NCBI GenBank assembly: GCA_029783825.1
Contig: JAREIK010018581.1
Coordinates: 360,001-424,000 of the forward strand
Direction of reading: 5' to 3'
Source: Sapria himalayana
Taxonomy: Eukaryota; Streptophyta; Magnoliopsida; Malpighiales; Rafflesiaceae
DNA length: 64,000 bases
The translations under genes and the position numbers were made by a program. The notes below the pieces were generated by a model that saw nothing but the letters and a program-made list of their open reading frames with translations, searched no databases and was not told where the DNA came from. Of this stretch, positions 31,831 to 44,986 are shown piece by piece. The number at the start of each line of letters is the position of its first letter. Positions within the stretch are counted from its first letter, which is position 1.

Positions 31831-34430
31831 CAGTTGGCTAATGCGATGTTTGGTAATAAATTCTTAATATCAAAACAAATTTTTGTTTCTATTCTAGTTG
31901 ATGTTAAGTTAGTGTACTTTCAATTATATTTAATAAAAGTAAGGGTTATTGTGAATATGAGAAATTCAAATGCTACTATAGGGTTAGTCACATCATCAAT
32001 TATTTATCATGGTCAAATGGAGTGACACGTATTTAATTGGGCAAAAATAAAAAAAAAATATTATACAAAAATTATTCCAGCCTCTACTATTGTTAATTAT
32101 GAAAAATGAATCCAAGAGATTGCAAAAACATCAATTTTTGATTTGACATTCATTTGAACCCGCCATTTTAGGCACAATCATGTACTATGATTTTAAAAAA
32201 TATCTTCTTGATGCTTTACATTTAAGATATTAGCAAGTTAAAAATAATTCTCATTTATTGTAGATAAAATAAATGCTCATTACTTATTTATTTGGTTGAG
32301 TTGTTTTTGTTATATGGGTAGTTGGGTACATTACATCCACTTACAATTAATATTAATGAGATTGCAAATTAGACACTTACCTATCCTCTTGTTGAAGTGA
32401 ATTACATGTTTTATCATATTCAAAATGTTGATACTCACAAAATTTTTTTGGTGGTGTAGCTTTTCTTATGCAAGGTGTGATCATGGTAGAGGCAGAGCTC
32501 ATGGACCAAGAGGAGCCCTTGATAGAGAAATATGTTGTTATTATTATAAGACAAATCAACTTTAGAGAAATACAGAAATCTAGTAAGCCAGTTTGGGCTA
32601 ACCAAGCTACCTATGAAACTACTCTTGTTTTGACTTATCATACCACATCTACAATCATTCATGAAGGCATACTATCAAATTCCCCAAATAACTCATCTTT
32701 CATGCCAGAGCATATAAAAACAACTATTCCTTCAAAAAAATCATATTTTTTTTCATCTCATTTCTTTATGTTTCGTGTATTGATTTTGGAGTTGCTCATA
32801 TTATTGTAAATGATAAAATCCTTAGTTAATAGGTCTAGATCTCATATTATTGGCGAGGATAGTATGTCCTTTAATCCTAGTTGTTCTGTATGTTCTATCT
32901 TTTATATTTTTGAACTTTCAATGAATTTATTATTAGTTAATCATATCACAAAACAATCTAATTGTAAAATAACTTTTTTTTTCATCGTATTGTGTATTTT
33001 AAGATCTAGCATTTGGTAAGATGATCAACGAAGGTACTAAAATTGAAGGTATTTAAGATCGACCATCGTGATACCAACTCAGAGATATTATTGCCTTGGT
33101 CATGCTCCAACTTCTTTATGTTAACATCTTGGTCTTCCATTAATCTCACCATGTCATATAGAGTGTTAGTCATATTATCTTAGAAAATATCATCAAGTCT
33201 CATTTCTAGCTAGGATCAATAATGTCAATTGCCAACCTTTTGCTCTTATTCATTCAGATAATTTGGTTTTCTATTAAAATAGTTTAATTTGATAAAGCTT
33301 TTGAATATTATTCATCGATTGTTAAATAAGTTTTATGTATATTGTAGTATAATTCATTAGACAAAAATTTGTGGTTAGTGTTACACCCCAACAAAATGGG
33401 GTGGATAAGAGGTTAAAAAATCACTTCTATTTTTAGAGAGAAGTTATTTTAACCGTGTGTTATCTTATTAATTGCATACTTTTTTAATTCCTTAAATTTA
33501 AATCTTTGTATGCATCCTTATATCCGGATAGAGAGTTATTCTCTATAATTCCATGGGTTCTTAGATGTGTGTGTTTTGTTCATTTTTATCATTTTGAAAG
33601 AAACTTGTCCCTGTGTGCTTTGAAATATGTCTTTGTTTTGGTATTATATATTATTAATCACCTACCTTTGTTAGTCCTTAAATTTAAACATTCATATTCT
33701 ACTTTATATCCTAAGAAAGAGTTACTCTTTATGATTCCATGACATTTTCAGTTAAGTGCGTTATATTAAGTTCACCAACCTGAAAATAAAATGTCACCAC
33801 ATACTTTGAAATGTGTCTTTGTTGAGAATTGTAGGACTCAAAAATTATATAAATATTTTCATCCACCTTCTCATAAATTTAGAGATGAAATAACATTCTT
33901 CGAGTTTACTCCTTACATCTCTTCTCATGGAACCTCACTTAGTTAGTCGATCCTTAAAACACCTACTCATGCACATGTGTTCTACCCCACAGAATCAAAT
34001 CCTACCTTCGATGTGCATGATATATCACACAATATGGATACCTCTACTTTTATGCCTGCCATTCAATATGAACTAGTGTCTAATCCACCACCTCTGCATA
34101 AAAGTGGTGGAAACTTTATCTATCACACTGTGACAAGACCTGACATAATCTTTGTAGCTATTATACTCAATTAGTTCATTGGAATATATAGAAGTGTCAT
34201 CAAGATGCATGCCACAGAGTTTTGAGATACTTGAAATGAACAAGTAGACTAGGAGCTCTAATTATTCAAAATCTAAACCCTTTAAATGTAATTAGAATGA
34301 TGTTTGAAACTTGTATGCATGTATGCATGTTTGCAAGCCTCTTGGTGACATGTGTGTTTAGGGGTTGTAGTTATTATTCTTAAGGGTATATGGGTGATTG
34401 TCTATGGAGAATAAATAATCATAAAAAGAT
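31830..34430 (+). mobile_element. Decayed Ty1/copia element
   Basis: Successive plus-strand frames match copia. Near 33506-33620, VLRCVCFVHFYHFERNLSLC resembles VFGCxCFVHxxxPxxxKLxxRA, with a second partial copy at about 33685-33830. At 33838-33930, DEITFFEFTPYISS resembles the end of the integrase C-terminal region. At 34118-34250, TRPDIIFVAI then HRVLRYLK resembles the RT-RNase H connection. Stops and frameshifts are frequent. The gag and RT core are not recognisable. Confidence 0.65.
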
Positions 34431-34915
34431 ACCATTAAATTGATTTCAATCTTGTTGAGTTTGATCGAAAACAATCAATGCTGAATATGAAGAGGCTTGA
34501 TATTTATAAATTTTAATATTGTCATCTATAACATCAAAGTATTGGTGGAAGTCTAATCATTTTATTTTTCATGGAGTAATGAAAAAATTAAGTCTAAAAA
34601 TAAGAAAAGGCAATTGTGGGATCAAGATACTGAATTCTAATAAAATTTCAATAATTGATATTATGTCTAATGTGGAGGTCAAATTGAGAGATTGAAAGGG
34701 AAAAAAATATACTGAAGATAATTTCTTTGGATGACTTTGACTTGGCACTTTAGTTGTATTTTCTTGAACAAGTAAATGTACTTCTAGTTTCATTTGTTGA
34801 TTATATATTGTTCTGATAACATGAAGTATCGGATAATCTACAAAAATATTATATGTAATCCATTTAGCAAAATAGATGAGATGGAATAAAATAACTTATC
34901 TAACACTCCTACAAA
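34430..34915 (+). repeat. Copia 3'-end repeat, partner of 6390-7085
   Basis: It begins with a decayed RNase H-like reading (SKTINAEYEEA, compare SSTEAEYRA) and continues into the sequence shared with 6635-7085. It is probably the 3' end and/or LTR of the copia relic to its left. Confidence 0.5.
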
Positions 34916-35039
34916 TTTATGAAACTTTGGAGGCTATTAGGGAGGAGCCTACAAAAAAATGTTGGAACTTCTTCTCACATTTTGAAATGTCTTTATTTCC
35001 CTTCTAATAACTAGGACATCACATAGACTAGCGCTCCTA

Positions 35040-35390
35040 AAACTTGAAGAGTTAAGGAAGTATCCAAAAAAGTTGATTGATGATGCGTATATTTGGCCTC
35101 GAAAGGACCCATATGGTGCTCCAACTTTATTTCCAAGAAAAAAATGATGGATCATTGTGGTTTTGCATTGACTATCGAACCCACACCAAGTTGATGGTAA
35201 AAAATAAATATTTGATTTCTTTGATGGTCAGCTTATTCTACCAACTTAGGGTGTGAGCTGGGATTTCAAACTTCATTTGAGGCTATGTTGTATCTACCCA
35301 GGATAGCTAAAGAAGATGAACCAAAGATGACATGTATGATATGGTATGAGTCTTATAAATTCTTGGTGAGGATAAGTTGAGATTATGGAT
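35040..35390 (+). pseudogene. Ty3/gypsy reverse transcriptase fragment
   Basis: Plus-strand frames read RKDPYGAPTLF, then KYLISLMVSLFYQL, then EDEPKMTCMIWYESYKFLV. They match the gypsy RT blocks SPYGAPVLFxxKKDG, NKYPIPxIxxLxDxL and GDExKTAFxTRYGxYEFLV in order. The catalytic YxDD block lies beyond the decay point and is not seen. Confidence 0.8.
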
Positions 35391-35684
35391 CTCCTAGATA
35401 ATAAATAAATATTAAATTCATTGCATGCAATGAATGTGATGAATTATAAGCAACTAACAAAGTTGTGCATAAATTGATAAAAAATTTATTTATGTAATTA
35501 GAATACATGTCAATGTTTGTTACAAATATAATTACAATTATAACTGTGATTCATATTTTAGTTAAATAAACTTATAAATTAAGAAAAATTATAATTTATT
35601 ATTGTAATCAATTATGGATCTCCTTGCTAAAAAAAATTTAATCTATCATTAAAATTATAATGATGAAAAAAAAAAATAAGATTT

Positions 35685-35835
35685 ATGGTTTAAAGTTTAG
35701 GATTTAGGAATTTAGAGGTTTAGAAATGTAGGAGTTTAAGGGTTTAAGAGTTCTAGGGTTTGGGCTTTGGGGTTTAAGAGTTTTAGGGTTTAGGAGTTTA
35801 AGGCTTTAGGAGTTAAAAGATTTAGGGGTCTTGTC
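35685..35835. repeat. Degenerate telomere-like (TTTAGGG) tract
   Basis: About 150 bp of TTTAGGG variants (TTTAGGG, TTTAAGG, TTTAGGA, TTTGGGG, spaced by GAGTT), all in one orientation. TTTAGGG is the standard plant telomere unit. This is an interstitial, strongly diverged version or a repeat that resembles it. Confidence 0.6.
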
Positions 35836-38006
35836 ATTTCTAAAACATAAGTGGTTAAAGGCCTCCATCATGTAAGTTCATTCAAATCTATAGATGACAT
35901 GTACGCATGTCTCATTTCTAATCATTGAAAATATTAAACTCATTACATGCAACAAATGGATAGAGTTGATTATGATTCATTTTAAATTTTTGACAAAAAA
36001 AAAATAGTAGATTAGAAGTAGAAGGAAATTAAATAAAAAATTTAAATAACTAAACCATGTGATGTTAACCATGGCTGCAATATTACTGCTTACTTCATGT
36101 ATTTAAAGTTTTAGACTTGAGAATTATGAAAATAAAGAACTTACAAAGAAAAAATGAATACAAAAGAGAGATCAAATATACAATTTTATCAAAATTAATT
36201 ATAATTATTGATATTTATAAATATATAGTAGGTAAATATTAAAAAAAAAATTATTATTCTTTTATTATTTTATCCCATCACATCTGATGAATAAAATGAC
36301 TATAGTATCTATTGTAATAAAATAACTATAATAGTTATTTTATTAAAATGATTCAACTTTGTAGTCAATGTGGCTTAAAGATGGCAAAGGGGCAGGGGGA
36401 GCCCAAACATAGCCCATTGAAAGACTCACGAGGGTTAGAATGACCAATAATGTGTCATGTACAAGCACATAAGTAATAAATAAAAAAAAATTATTTTTTA
36501 AGCTTTAAAGAGCTCCTATTTATTGGATTTTATCTCCAATGGATCAATAACTACATAGAATCCAAATGAGAAAAAGACTTTGTCTAAAAAAAAGTTTAAA
36601 AAATATAAATAAATATTTCAATTTTAAAAATGCATACCAATAAGTGTAATATTTTTATATTTTCATGCTCAAATTATAATTTACTATTTTATATGTTATT
36701 CTTTCATTTTCTTAAAAGACAAAATTTTAAATATTTCATTTTATGGTTATTTTTTATTACATAAATAATCTTGTTTTGTAATTAGCGATAATGTCCAATC
36801 TTATGAATAATGGAATTATAGTAGTAGGGTCAATTAGAATTTGTAAGGTACGCTTAAATTACTCAATTTTTTTTGTTGTATGTACTATAATTAAAACAAT
36901 TAATTATATTATATATACTAATTAAAAAAATGATATCTTTATACTCTTAACTCTCTAGTATTTATACATCAAGTTAATTATTTCTAAAAAAAGAAAAATA
37001 TTGAATTTTTTAAAAATAAAAAAAAAGTATTATATATGATTTTTTTTTTAGTTAATGACAACCTGGCAGAAAGGCCAGAGAGTGAATTCTCTCTTAGTCA
37101 TAGGTCTTTCCGAGTACCTAAAAACCTAGGTTTCATAAACAAACTTATTATATTTGGACACACTTTAACATAATAAAAAAATATTAGACGAGAAGAAGAA
37201 GATTCAATGGAATTTTTATACTCAAGATATTTATAATTACAAAACTAGTTGTTAAGTTAGACACCTTAGGAGATACATAGAATAATGGACCAAAGAACAT
37301 ATTGCAAACTATCCTATGTATGCCTGACTTAGTTGTGTGGTAGTTAAATTAGATCTATTTTAGGTTTAGTGATCCTCTTCATCTACAATCATAAATATGC
37401 AAGAGAAAAGATTACTAGGATGGTTGTTACTATGTGTCTTTTGCTAAATTGGTAGAAATCCTAAAATAGTTAATTGTATGCAAACATATATACATCTATC
37501 TCACATTTCATATGATCCCTATCTTGAGTTATGGGATGGATATTATAAAATATTATAATCTTGATAATTAGTTAATAATTTATGATCATACAAAATTTAA
37601 TGAAGTGATTGGTGATCTCTAATATATGGATTAGTCATGATGACATTCTTTTCACATATATCATTATTCACCATTTTAATTTTTAACTAGAAACTAAATA
37701 ATGAATATTAGGGTTTCAAGCGATCTTATATCCTCATGATGATCATATCATATATGATAGTCTAAAATGAGCTTTTAATAAATACAATATACAAAATCAA
37801 AGATAAATTATAATATTTGATGATGCAATAAATAATGATGTCATAATAACTTTATTCATAAAAATCATTACAAATGTTCCATTCGACTAAAATTTTTTAA
37901 GTTAGATATATGTATCACATAATAAAATTAATAGTAATAGCCCACTTAAAAATATTTCTCACATATTAGAACAAATTCAAAATTCATTAAAATATATTAG
38001 GACATC
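35836..38006. other. AT-rich DNA, no gene identified
   Basis: Long non-coding stretch. Around 36370-36430 (AGATGGCAAAGGGGCAGGGG) it resembles a degenerate hAT-type terminus, but no partner end is seen. Confidence 0.4.
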
Positions 38007-38009
38007 TAA

Positions 38010-38346
38010 GAGCATCTCCAACCACGCTCAACAAAATAGCTACTCAAAATATATTTAAATATTAGATTCACTAATTTAGCTAGCAAGTTTTTAGAATATA
38101 CTCCAACCACACTCTCTATTTTACACATAACTTTCAATAATTTAAAAAAAACATATATAGAGAGAGATAGAGAAAAAAAGGAAGAGGAAATTTAGAGAGC
38201 TCAAATGGCTCTCCAAATTTGTTGAGTCATTTGAGTAAACTAGAAAATAGAGAGTGGAATAGAGAGTGGGTTGGAAAGAATTTTTTTGTGTTTGGCTAGT
38301 TAAAATAGCTAAAATTGAATAAATAGCTAACTCATTAGAGATGCTC
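38010..38346. mobile_element. Tourist-like MITE, TSD TAA
   Basis: A 337-bp element with left end GAGCATCTCCAACC and right end ATTAGAGATGCTC, flanked by TAA at 38007-38009 and 38347-38349. It is homologous along its length to 10873-11202 in the same orientation. No coding; it needs a PIF/Harbinger transposase supplied elsewhere. Confidence 0.85.
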
Positions 38347-38349
38347 TAA

Positions 38350-39491
38350 CAAATTACAAGTATTTTATAGACTATGTAAGTTGGTAGGGTTATAAAAAAT
38401 TTTTTTACTAAATATTAAATATCGTTGGAATTCAATATTAACTATTTTATACATAATATTAAATTAATGTGTTTGTTACCAAGGTATTATATCTAATTTT
38501 ATAAATAGTAAAACCAATCAATCATAATTAATAAATTAGATTGAAAAGTGATATTTTTATTTTTTAAATTCATTAATTTTGTTTTTGTGAAATGATAAAC
38601 TTGTGTTTGTATAAAATGTTATTTCTTGCTTTGTACTTAATTTCATATGCAATATGAGTAGTGCGTTTAAATAATATAAAGAATAGTCATATTTTAATAA
38701 TATGACTATTGAGATTGAAATAAAATAATTAAAATACTACATTATCATTCCACCACACGTATGTACTTAAAGATAGTCTAGAATGGCCTAGCTAGCCTTA
38801 ATTATACTTAGGCTAGCCCAGGTTAGATGTATGTTGGGCCTAACATGAACCATGCCCCACATCCTAGTTCATGCAAAGTTTTATGAGTGCTTGACCAATC
38901 TAGACATGACCTAACATGAATCAAGTTACCAATGACCATTAGGCCATGGTAGGCTACTCATTAATAAACATGTTGGGTTATGACGTGACTATAAAAACAT
39001 TAGGGCCAAATAACAACATGGGCCTAATGTCTATATAAAACAAAGTCACTAAACTGTGAAGTAGTCATGGCTTTGTATACCTGTCTTCATGTTTTTCATT
39101 AGGGGATCACAGTGCTGAGAAATAGTCATGGTGTGGTGAAAGACTTTTAATATTATTATATGGTTGCAGTGCAATCAAAAAACTATGGCATTGATATTGG
39201 TTTATCTCAATCATGATATAGCCGTGGTATTGGAAAATAGTCATGATATTGAGAAAGTTTTTTTTTGTATATCCCTATTTGTAGTGCTGTGAAATGGACA
39301 CGACACAAAAAATTTTCTTCATGTCTCGAGTGTTTGCAGTATTATGGGTAGTCATCACATTTACCTTCACTTCTCTCATATATCATATCATCGTAGAATC
39401 ACAAGAATTCCATGACACTGGCAATTAGACGGTATATAGAAGTTATGCATTTATCTTTCTTCGAAGACAAGAATCAAATTCATGTTGAATG
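38350..39491. other. AT-rich DNA with hAT-like and GTCATGG repeats
   Basis: The block 38760-39060 contains GGCCTAACATG/TAGGCTAGCC sequence resembling decayed hAT subterminal DNA. From 39070 on there are GTCATGG-type subrepeats, as in 17.7-18.2 and 24.9-25.4 kb; these continue at 42.8 kb on the other side of the hAT insertion. No gene seen. Confidence 0.4.
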
Positions 39492-39499
39492 GTCTTACT

Positions 39500-42400
39500 T
39501 AGATGTGTCAAATGCCGGCCCAGCCCAAGGCATGGCACGGTTCGGCCGTGCTTTGCCCAGATAAGGCACGAGAATGACTAGTTCCGAGCCTGCTCGTGGC
39601 ACGAGTCATGCTGAGGCCAACAAGGCCTCGTGCCGGGCCAGGCACGACTTGATATGAGGTTGAATCTGATAGCCCACATGATTCAGCCCCAAAAAATTCA
39701 TTAAAATAATAAAAAAAATCAAAAAAAAATAACTTTTTTTTAAATTAATATTAATAACCCCCATCCCCTCCAATATTTATGTTTTTTGAAAACATAAAAT
39801 CTCATTCTTTCTCTCAAATCTCTCATAAAATTCTCTCTCTCAGGATTTCGGCTCAACTTTTCGGGACTTGCAACTCGGGCTCAGCTTTGATTGGTGTTTG
39901 GATTGAACTTTAGATTTGTGGTGCACGTGCTTTACACTACTTTACGAGTATTTCTATTTTTTTAATTAGTTAACTCTTAAGTCTTAATAATATTTTTAAA
40001 AATAATTAGTATTTCACTTTCTCTCTCTACTCTAGAGTCTACCCTATTGTCTAAAAAAATCAAAAAAATGACAAATACTAATAAAATTAATTTAAATTTA
40101 GAAAATGAAAATATTAGGCAAAGGTCCGAGGCTATTAAAACTTTAGTTTCTGACGTCGCCTCAACCCAAACATCTAAAAAACAAAAACTAGATGGACTTT
40201 TATAGTTTGGACTCACTTTAATATAATACAACAAAAACATGTTAGGGGCGAGGAAGATGAAATGGTATATTGCAAATATTATAAGAAAATTGTAACTTAT
40301 AAGAGTATGCGTGGGACTGAGCACCTTAAGAGGCATGCTGAAATATACACCAAAAAATGGTGCATTAGATCCTAAGCAAACCCATCTTAGTAGTGGGTTT
40401 TCTGAAGATGGATTCAGTTCAGTTTCAAAGTTTATCCCCTTCATATATCACTGCGTGTTGGGTAGGGAAGACATGGACAAACTTATCACCACGATGGGTC
40501 TTCCGATCATATTTTCGGAAGATCAAAGGGTAGTGAATATCATGCAGACATATTTTCAACATGCTTATTATAGGATTCCGAGCTCGACATCTCGGAATGA
40601 CATACTAACATATTACAAGTTAGAAAAATAAATAATAATTAATTAATTTAGGGCATATAGTGGAGTGGTGTATATGACGTCTGATATCTGACAAGTCATG
40701 ATGATGCATCTTATGCATGCCTCACCATCCACTATGTAGATTCAAAATGGACTCTAAATAAAAAAATTTTAAGATTTTTCAAGATTCTCCATCCTCATGA
40801 TGGCCCAATCATTTTTGAGTGCATGATAAAGATCTTTAGAGAATATAAAATTCAAAATATAATTTTTAGTATCTTATTTGATAAAGCATCTAATAATGGA
40901 GTAGCGATTAATATGTTTATTAGGAATATTAGAGATGAACCATTAGGAGAGATTTTTCATGTTAAATGCATGTGTCATGTGATTAACTTGATTGTACAAG
41001 AAGGGATGAAGGTGTGTTCCCCCTCTTTGGAAAATATATGTAACTCACTAAAATATGTTCGCACACCTCACAGATAATAGGAGTTCAGTAGTCTTTATTT
41101 GTCTGTGAATCTTATGAAAAAAACATTTCAATCAGATGTGAGATACCATTTAAATTACACTTACCTGATATTGGAGTCATGTGTTGGATATGAACACGTG
41201 ATATCCAACTATTTCAATAGTAAGAGTGACAAATTTATTATTGATGATATTGACTAAGATTCAGGAATTTCATAAATGAAATTCCTGAAAATTTTTTATG
41301 ATATGATGAACATGTGTTCATCAGTTTATACTCTCATGACTTGTATTGTACTCAGGTGCATATGCAACATTAGTAGCATGTTTAGGAAGTATCGAGCTGA
41401 CCCAAAAGTTAGTCATATGGTTGCAGAGATGGAAACCATGTACTTAAAGTACTGGTCTACCAATTCATCTCTTTATTGTCTAGCTGCCAGCATGGACCAT
41501 AGGATTAAGGTGCAAGGGGTAGATAATGTTTTGACTTACATTTCCTCGTGCATGAACCTGGAAGACCCACCCGAAGGGTCCATTCACGAGAAGTTGATTG
41601 AGCTTTTCACATACTATGATACTAGGTATGGTGGTAGTAGTAGTGAGATTGAGTATAGACATGCATACTATATTTGGAGATGACGACTTTTCCATTTACT
41701 TAGCGAGGGAGAAATAATGGGGTGGACCATCGAATATGAGCGAGCTATCTCGATACTTTTATACCGATTATTGCACAATCCTATCACTTTCTGATACTAA
41801 GATTCTTAATATATTATAGCGATGGAAATCATACAAGTCCACCTTTCCCATGTTATCTAAGATGACACAGGATCTACTGACTTCTCCAATGACAAGCGTA
41901 GTATTAAAGTCTACTTTTCTATTGTAGTGAATGTTATTTCAGATTGGAAATCGAGATTCCATCTAGATATTGTTGAGGCTTTAGCATACATGAAGGATTG
42001 GGAGAATTCGAGCTTGGACATCCATGATCATGTTGGGATTGAGACTATCGCGAAAGTTGAGAAGTAGATTACTGATGATTATCTATATGATAGTGATTTT
42101 GATATTGAGGTTAAAGATGATAATGATACATCGATTGATGATTGATGACATTTCCACTTGATGCCTGACGGTTGATGATTGTATGATTATGAAATTTATG
42201 TTATGCTTATGAGTTATGCCTAATTCTGATTTTTGATTTTGATATATTATACTCATTTTTATTTATATTGTATTTAGTTTGGTTTGGCTTTGTCATTTGT
42301 GTTTAAGAATTTTTGTGTTTATTTAATATTTGGTCGTGAATTGTGAAATATGAATGATGCTTGAAAGTTGAAACTTGAAGTTGAATATTTATTTTTTGTA

Positions 42401-42789
42401 TTTTTATTTTTCAATCGATTTAAATTTTTATTCATATTTATGTTTTAATTATTTAATAAAATTATTATTTCATATATAAATTCTAATTCTAATAATCTAA
42501 TTAATATAAAATTAAAATAAATAACATAAAAAATAAAAACTTTTAAAATATTAAAAATTTACAATTTAAAATTTTTTAAATATTATCTAATTTATAATCA
42601 CATAAAAAATAAAAAGAAATATCTTTAGAAAATAAAAAAAATTTTAAGCCAGCTCGTATGGACCCGACCCAACACGATTAAAAACCAGTCGTGCCTATGG
42701 GTCGTGCCGGCCTAGCCTGGCACGGTAGCCTAATTGGGAGGCCTAAAACCAGGCTAGTTTGGCCTGACCTAGCCTGTTTGACACCTCTA
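39500..42789 (+). mobile_element. Full-length, inactivated hAT element
   Basis: A 3290-bp element with left TIR TAGATGTGTCAAATG (39500) and right TIR GTTTGACACCTCTA (ends 42789). It is flanked by perfect 8-bp duplications GTCTTACT at 39492-39499 and 42790-42797. GC-rich subterminal regions flank a transposase-like gene on the plus strand (about 40058-42144). It is the most complete member here, and the relics at 156, 3768, 7831, 25415 and 49659 share its sequence. Confidence 0.92.
40058..42144 (+). pseudogene. hAT transposase pseudogene (BED-hAT)
   Basis: A relic of an hAT transposase, the enzyme that excises and reinserts the element. In order, the plus strand shows a BED finger near 40255-40345 (MVYCKYYKK..GTEHLKRHAE) in which the second Cys of the C-x2-C pair reads as Tyr. 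A frame at 40311-40631 follows, shifted relative to the first. A core motif at 40823-41077 reads FDKASNNGVA..FHVKCMCHVINLIVQEG, where family members have DNA(S/T)NN and FHVRCxCHxLNLIVxxG. The frame 41276-41683 comes next. The C-terminal dimerisation region runs to about 42144 (ELSRYFYTDYC.., AYMKDWENSSLDI). At least four frame breaks or stops separate these parts, so no functional enzyme is made. Confidence 0.85.
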
Positions 42790-42797
42790 GTCTTACT

Positions 42798-44150
42798 CGA
42801 GTAATGTCTCTATTATATTTAGTGTCTTAAAAGTCATGGTATATAATAATTATCATTAGTTTTTTATTAATAGTTTTGGCTCTATAACTTTATGTAGCTC
42901 AAAAGTTGAGCCTTTGTAAAAAGTTCATGGCTCTCACTTGAGATTACTGAGTCATTTTAAAGATAGAGTTATGGTACTTAGACTTGGCTGCAACCTTGAT
43001 TAACTGTTACGATACTTGTTTCCTATAAGATATAATTAATGTCACAACCATATAAATTTTATGAGATAAGTATGATTGTGGTTCTTTGATAGTATCATAG
43101 CTATAAAGAATATTTCACATAGTAGAAAGATTATTCTAATGAGTTGGTAGAGTTGTGGTGTACTATGTCATTGTCCATTCCTAAAATATGACTCAGAAAT
43201 AGAAGTTCTAGTTGCACAAAAGAAAGTTTGTACCATTTGACATATAATTCATAGGTAAATGAGTTTCTAAATTTATCAAAAAATCATATTATGATATCAA
43301 ATATATGAGTTTCCATCAATTAATCAAATATCTTAATTAAATAATTTAAATTTCAAAAAACTCATTTTAAATAAACTAAAACAAATAGTTAATAACTACA
43401 TATGCAACACGACACAACAAAATATATATATATATATGTAACTAATAATAGAAAATATGAAATTTCACTTGAGTTTATGAAGATTTTCTATCTTAACCAA
43501 GATTTTCAAAATTTTCAAAATCAAACCCTAGCTCCGAAATTTCAATCCGAGCTATGTAACTAGAATTCAAACTCAAACTAAAATTAAAAAAAAAAAGTGG
43601 GTTGAAAATTTGTGCGATTTTAATCCTAATTTAATAAAATTAGTAATAAAATAACATTCCTTATCAAGATTAACTAAACTTTCTTATCAATTTCAATCCT
43701 AATAAAACTCAATTATTGCCTTCCTTATCAAGATTATAGTCCTTTCATAATTATTTTTGGTTTAAAAGAAGTCTCTCTTGAGCTTTACCACTTCATGGGA
43801 TGAAATTTTACTAAAAAGCATGAATTTCATATTTTATTTAATGATTTTGGTGAAAAAAATGAGTTATAATAGAAAAGAATCAAGAAAGAAGAGTAATAGA
43901 AGAAAAGTTATGAAATATTGAGAGAGAAAAAAAAGAAAAAAAAAGTTTATCTTTCATTAAATAATAAAAAGACTAAATTAATAACTCAAAAATTTCAAAT
44001 CAATCAAATTTAGTATCATTCTTCTATATTTTTTCATCTCAAATTTATTGTTTAACATAAAAATAATCTTTAATAACTTTCTCTCTCTTAATTTAATTTA
44101 CTTTCCCAATTTGAAGTAAAGGCTAAAATGAAGAATATTTGTTTTTTGGG
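42798..44150. other. AT-rich DNA, LTR-like remnants
   Basis: GTCATGG-type subrepeats near 42830-43160, a TA tract near 43421-43437, and purine-rich sequence near 43860-43950. No gene seen. Confidence 0.4.
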
Positions 44151-44154
44151 CCTT

Positions 44155-44250
44155 ACTGTGTGTGTGTGTCTGCGTGATTGCACACGTGCATGTGCGCGCG
44201 TGTGTGTATCTCTCTCTTTCTATGTGTATTTATTTATTTGTGTGTGTACA
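44155..44250. repeat. GT-rich microsatellite cluster
   Basis: GT runs mixed with CG and CT dinucleotides (GTGTGTGTGTCTGCGTG.., GTGCGCGCGTGTGTGTAT). Confidence 0.9.
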
Positions 44251-44804
44251 CATATAAACGAATGGTGGCACTCTATTGTGTTGTGCCCTTTTTTTTAAGG
44301 ATCAGATGGTGGCACTCCTTCATCCGAGAGGACACCACTCATGCCCTCTGCAAAAATGAGAAAGTTTTCATTTTCGTAAAGTTTTTTTAAAAATATTTTA
44401 TTTATTTATTTTTATTTTAATAAAACATAACATGTGATTTGATCTACCCAACACATTTTTGGGTATTAATACACATGTATGCTCACATTTTATTTTTGCC
44501 CAAACATATATTTCGGTACTTTCTCCACATTCACGACACAATGCACGTCTATTACTCCCTAGCCACATGCATAATATAAGATGAGAAGGAAAAAGAATTT
44601 ATTATATTTTTTCAAAAATATTAACGTTTATGTTTTTCTTGTCGTGGCAATGTATTTTTCAAAAAATAAATTCAAATTTCTTTTTTTTTTTTCCTAAGAA
44701 TCAAACTAATTGTCTATTTGTCATTTGCAAAACAAATTCACAACATAATAAAAATAAACAGCTATTTTTTTTTTGACATGTCGAAAACAAAAAGCAAATG
44801 CTAA

Positions 44805-44820
44805 GTTTTTTTTTTTTATT

Positions 44821-44852
<32 letters not shown>

Positions 44853-44954
44853 TTTTATTTATTTTTTTTATTTTTTTTATTTTTTTTATTTTTTTTATTT
44901 TTTTTATTTTTTTTATTTTTTTTATTTTTTTTATTTTTTTTATTTTTTTTATTT

Positions 44955-44986
<32 letters not shown>

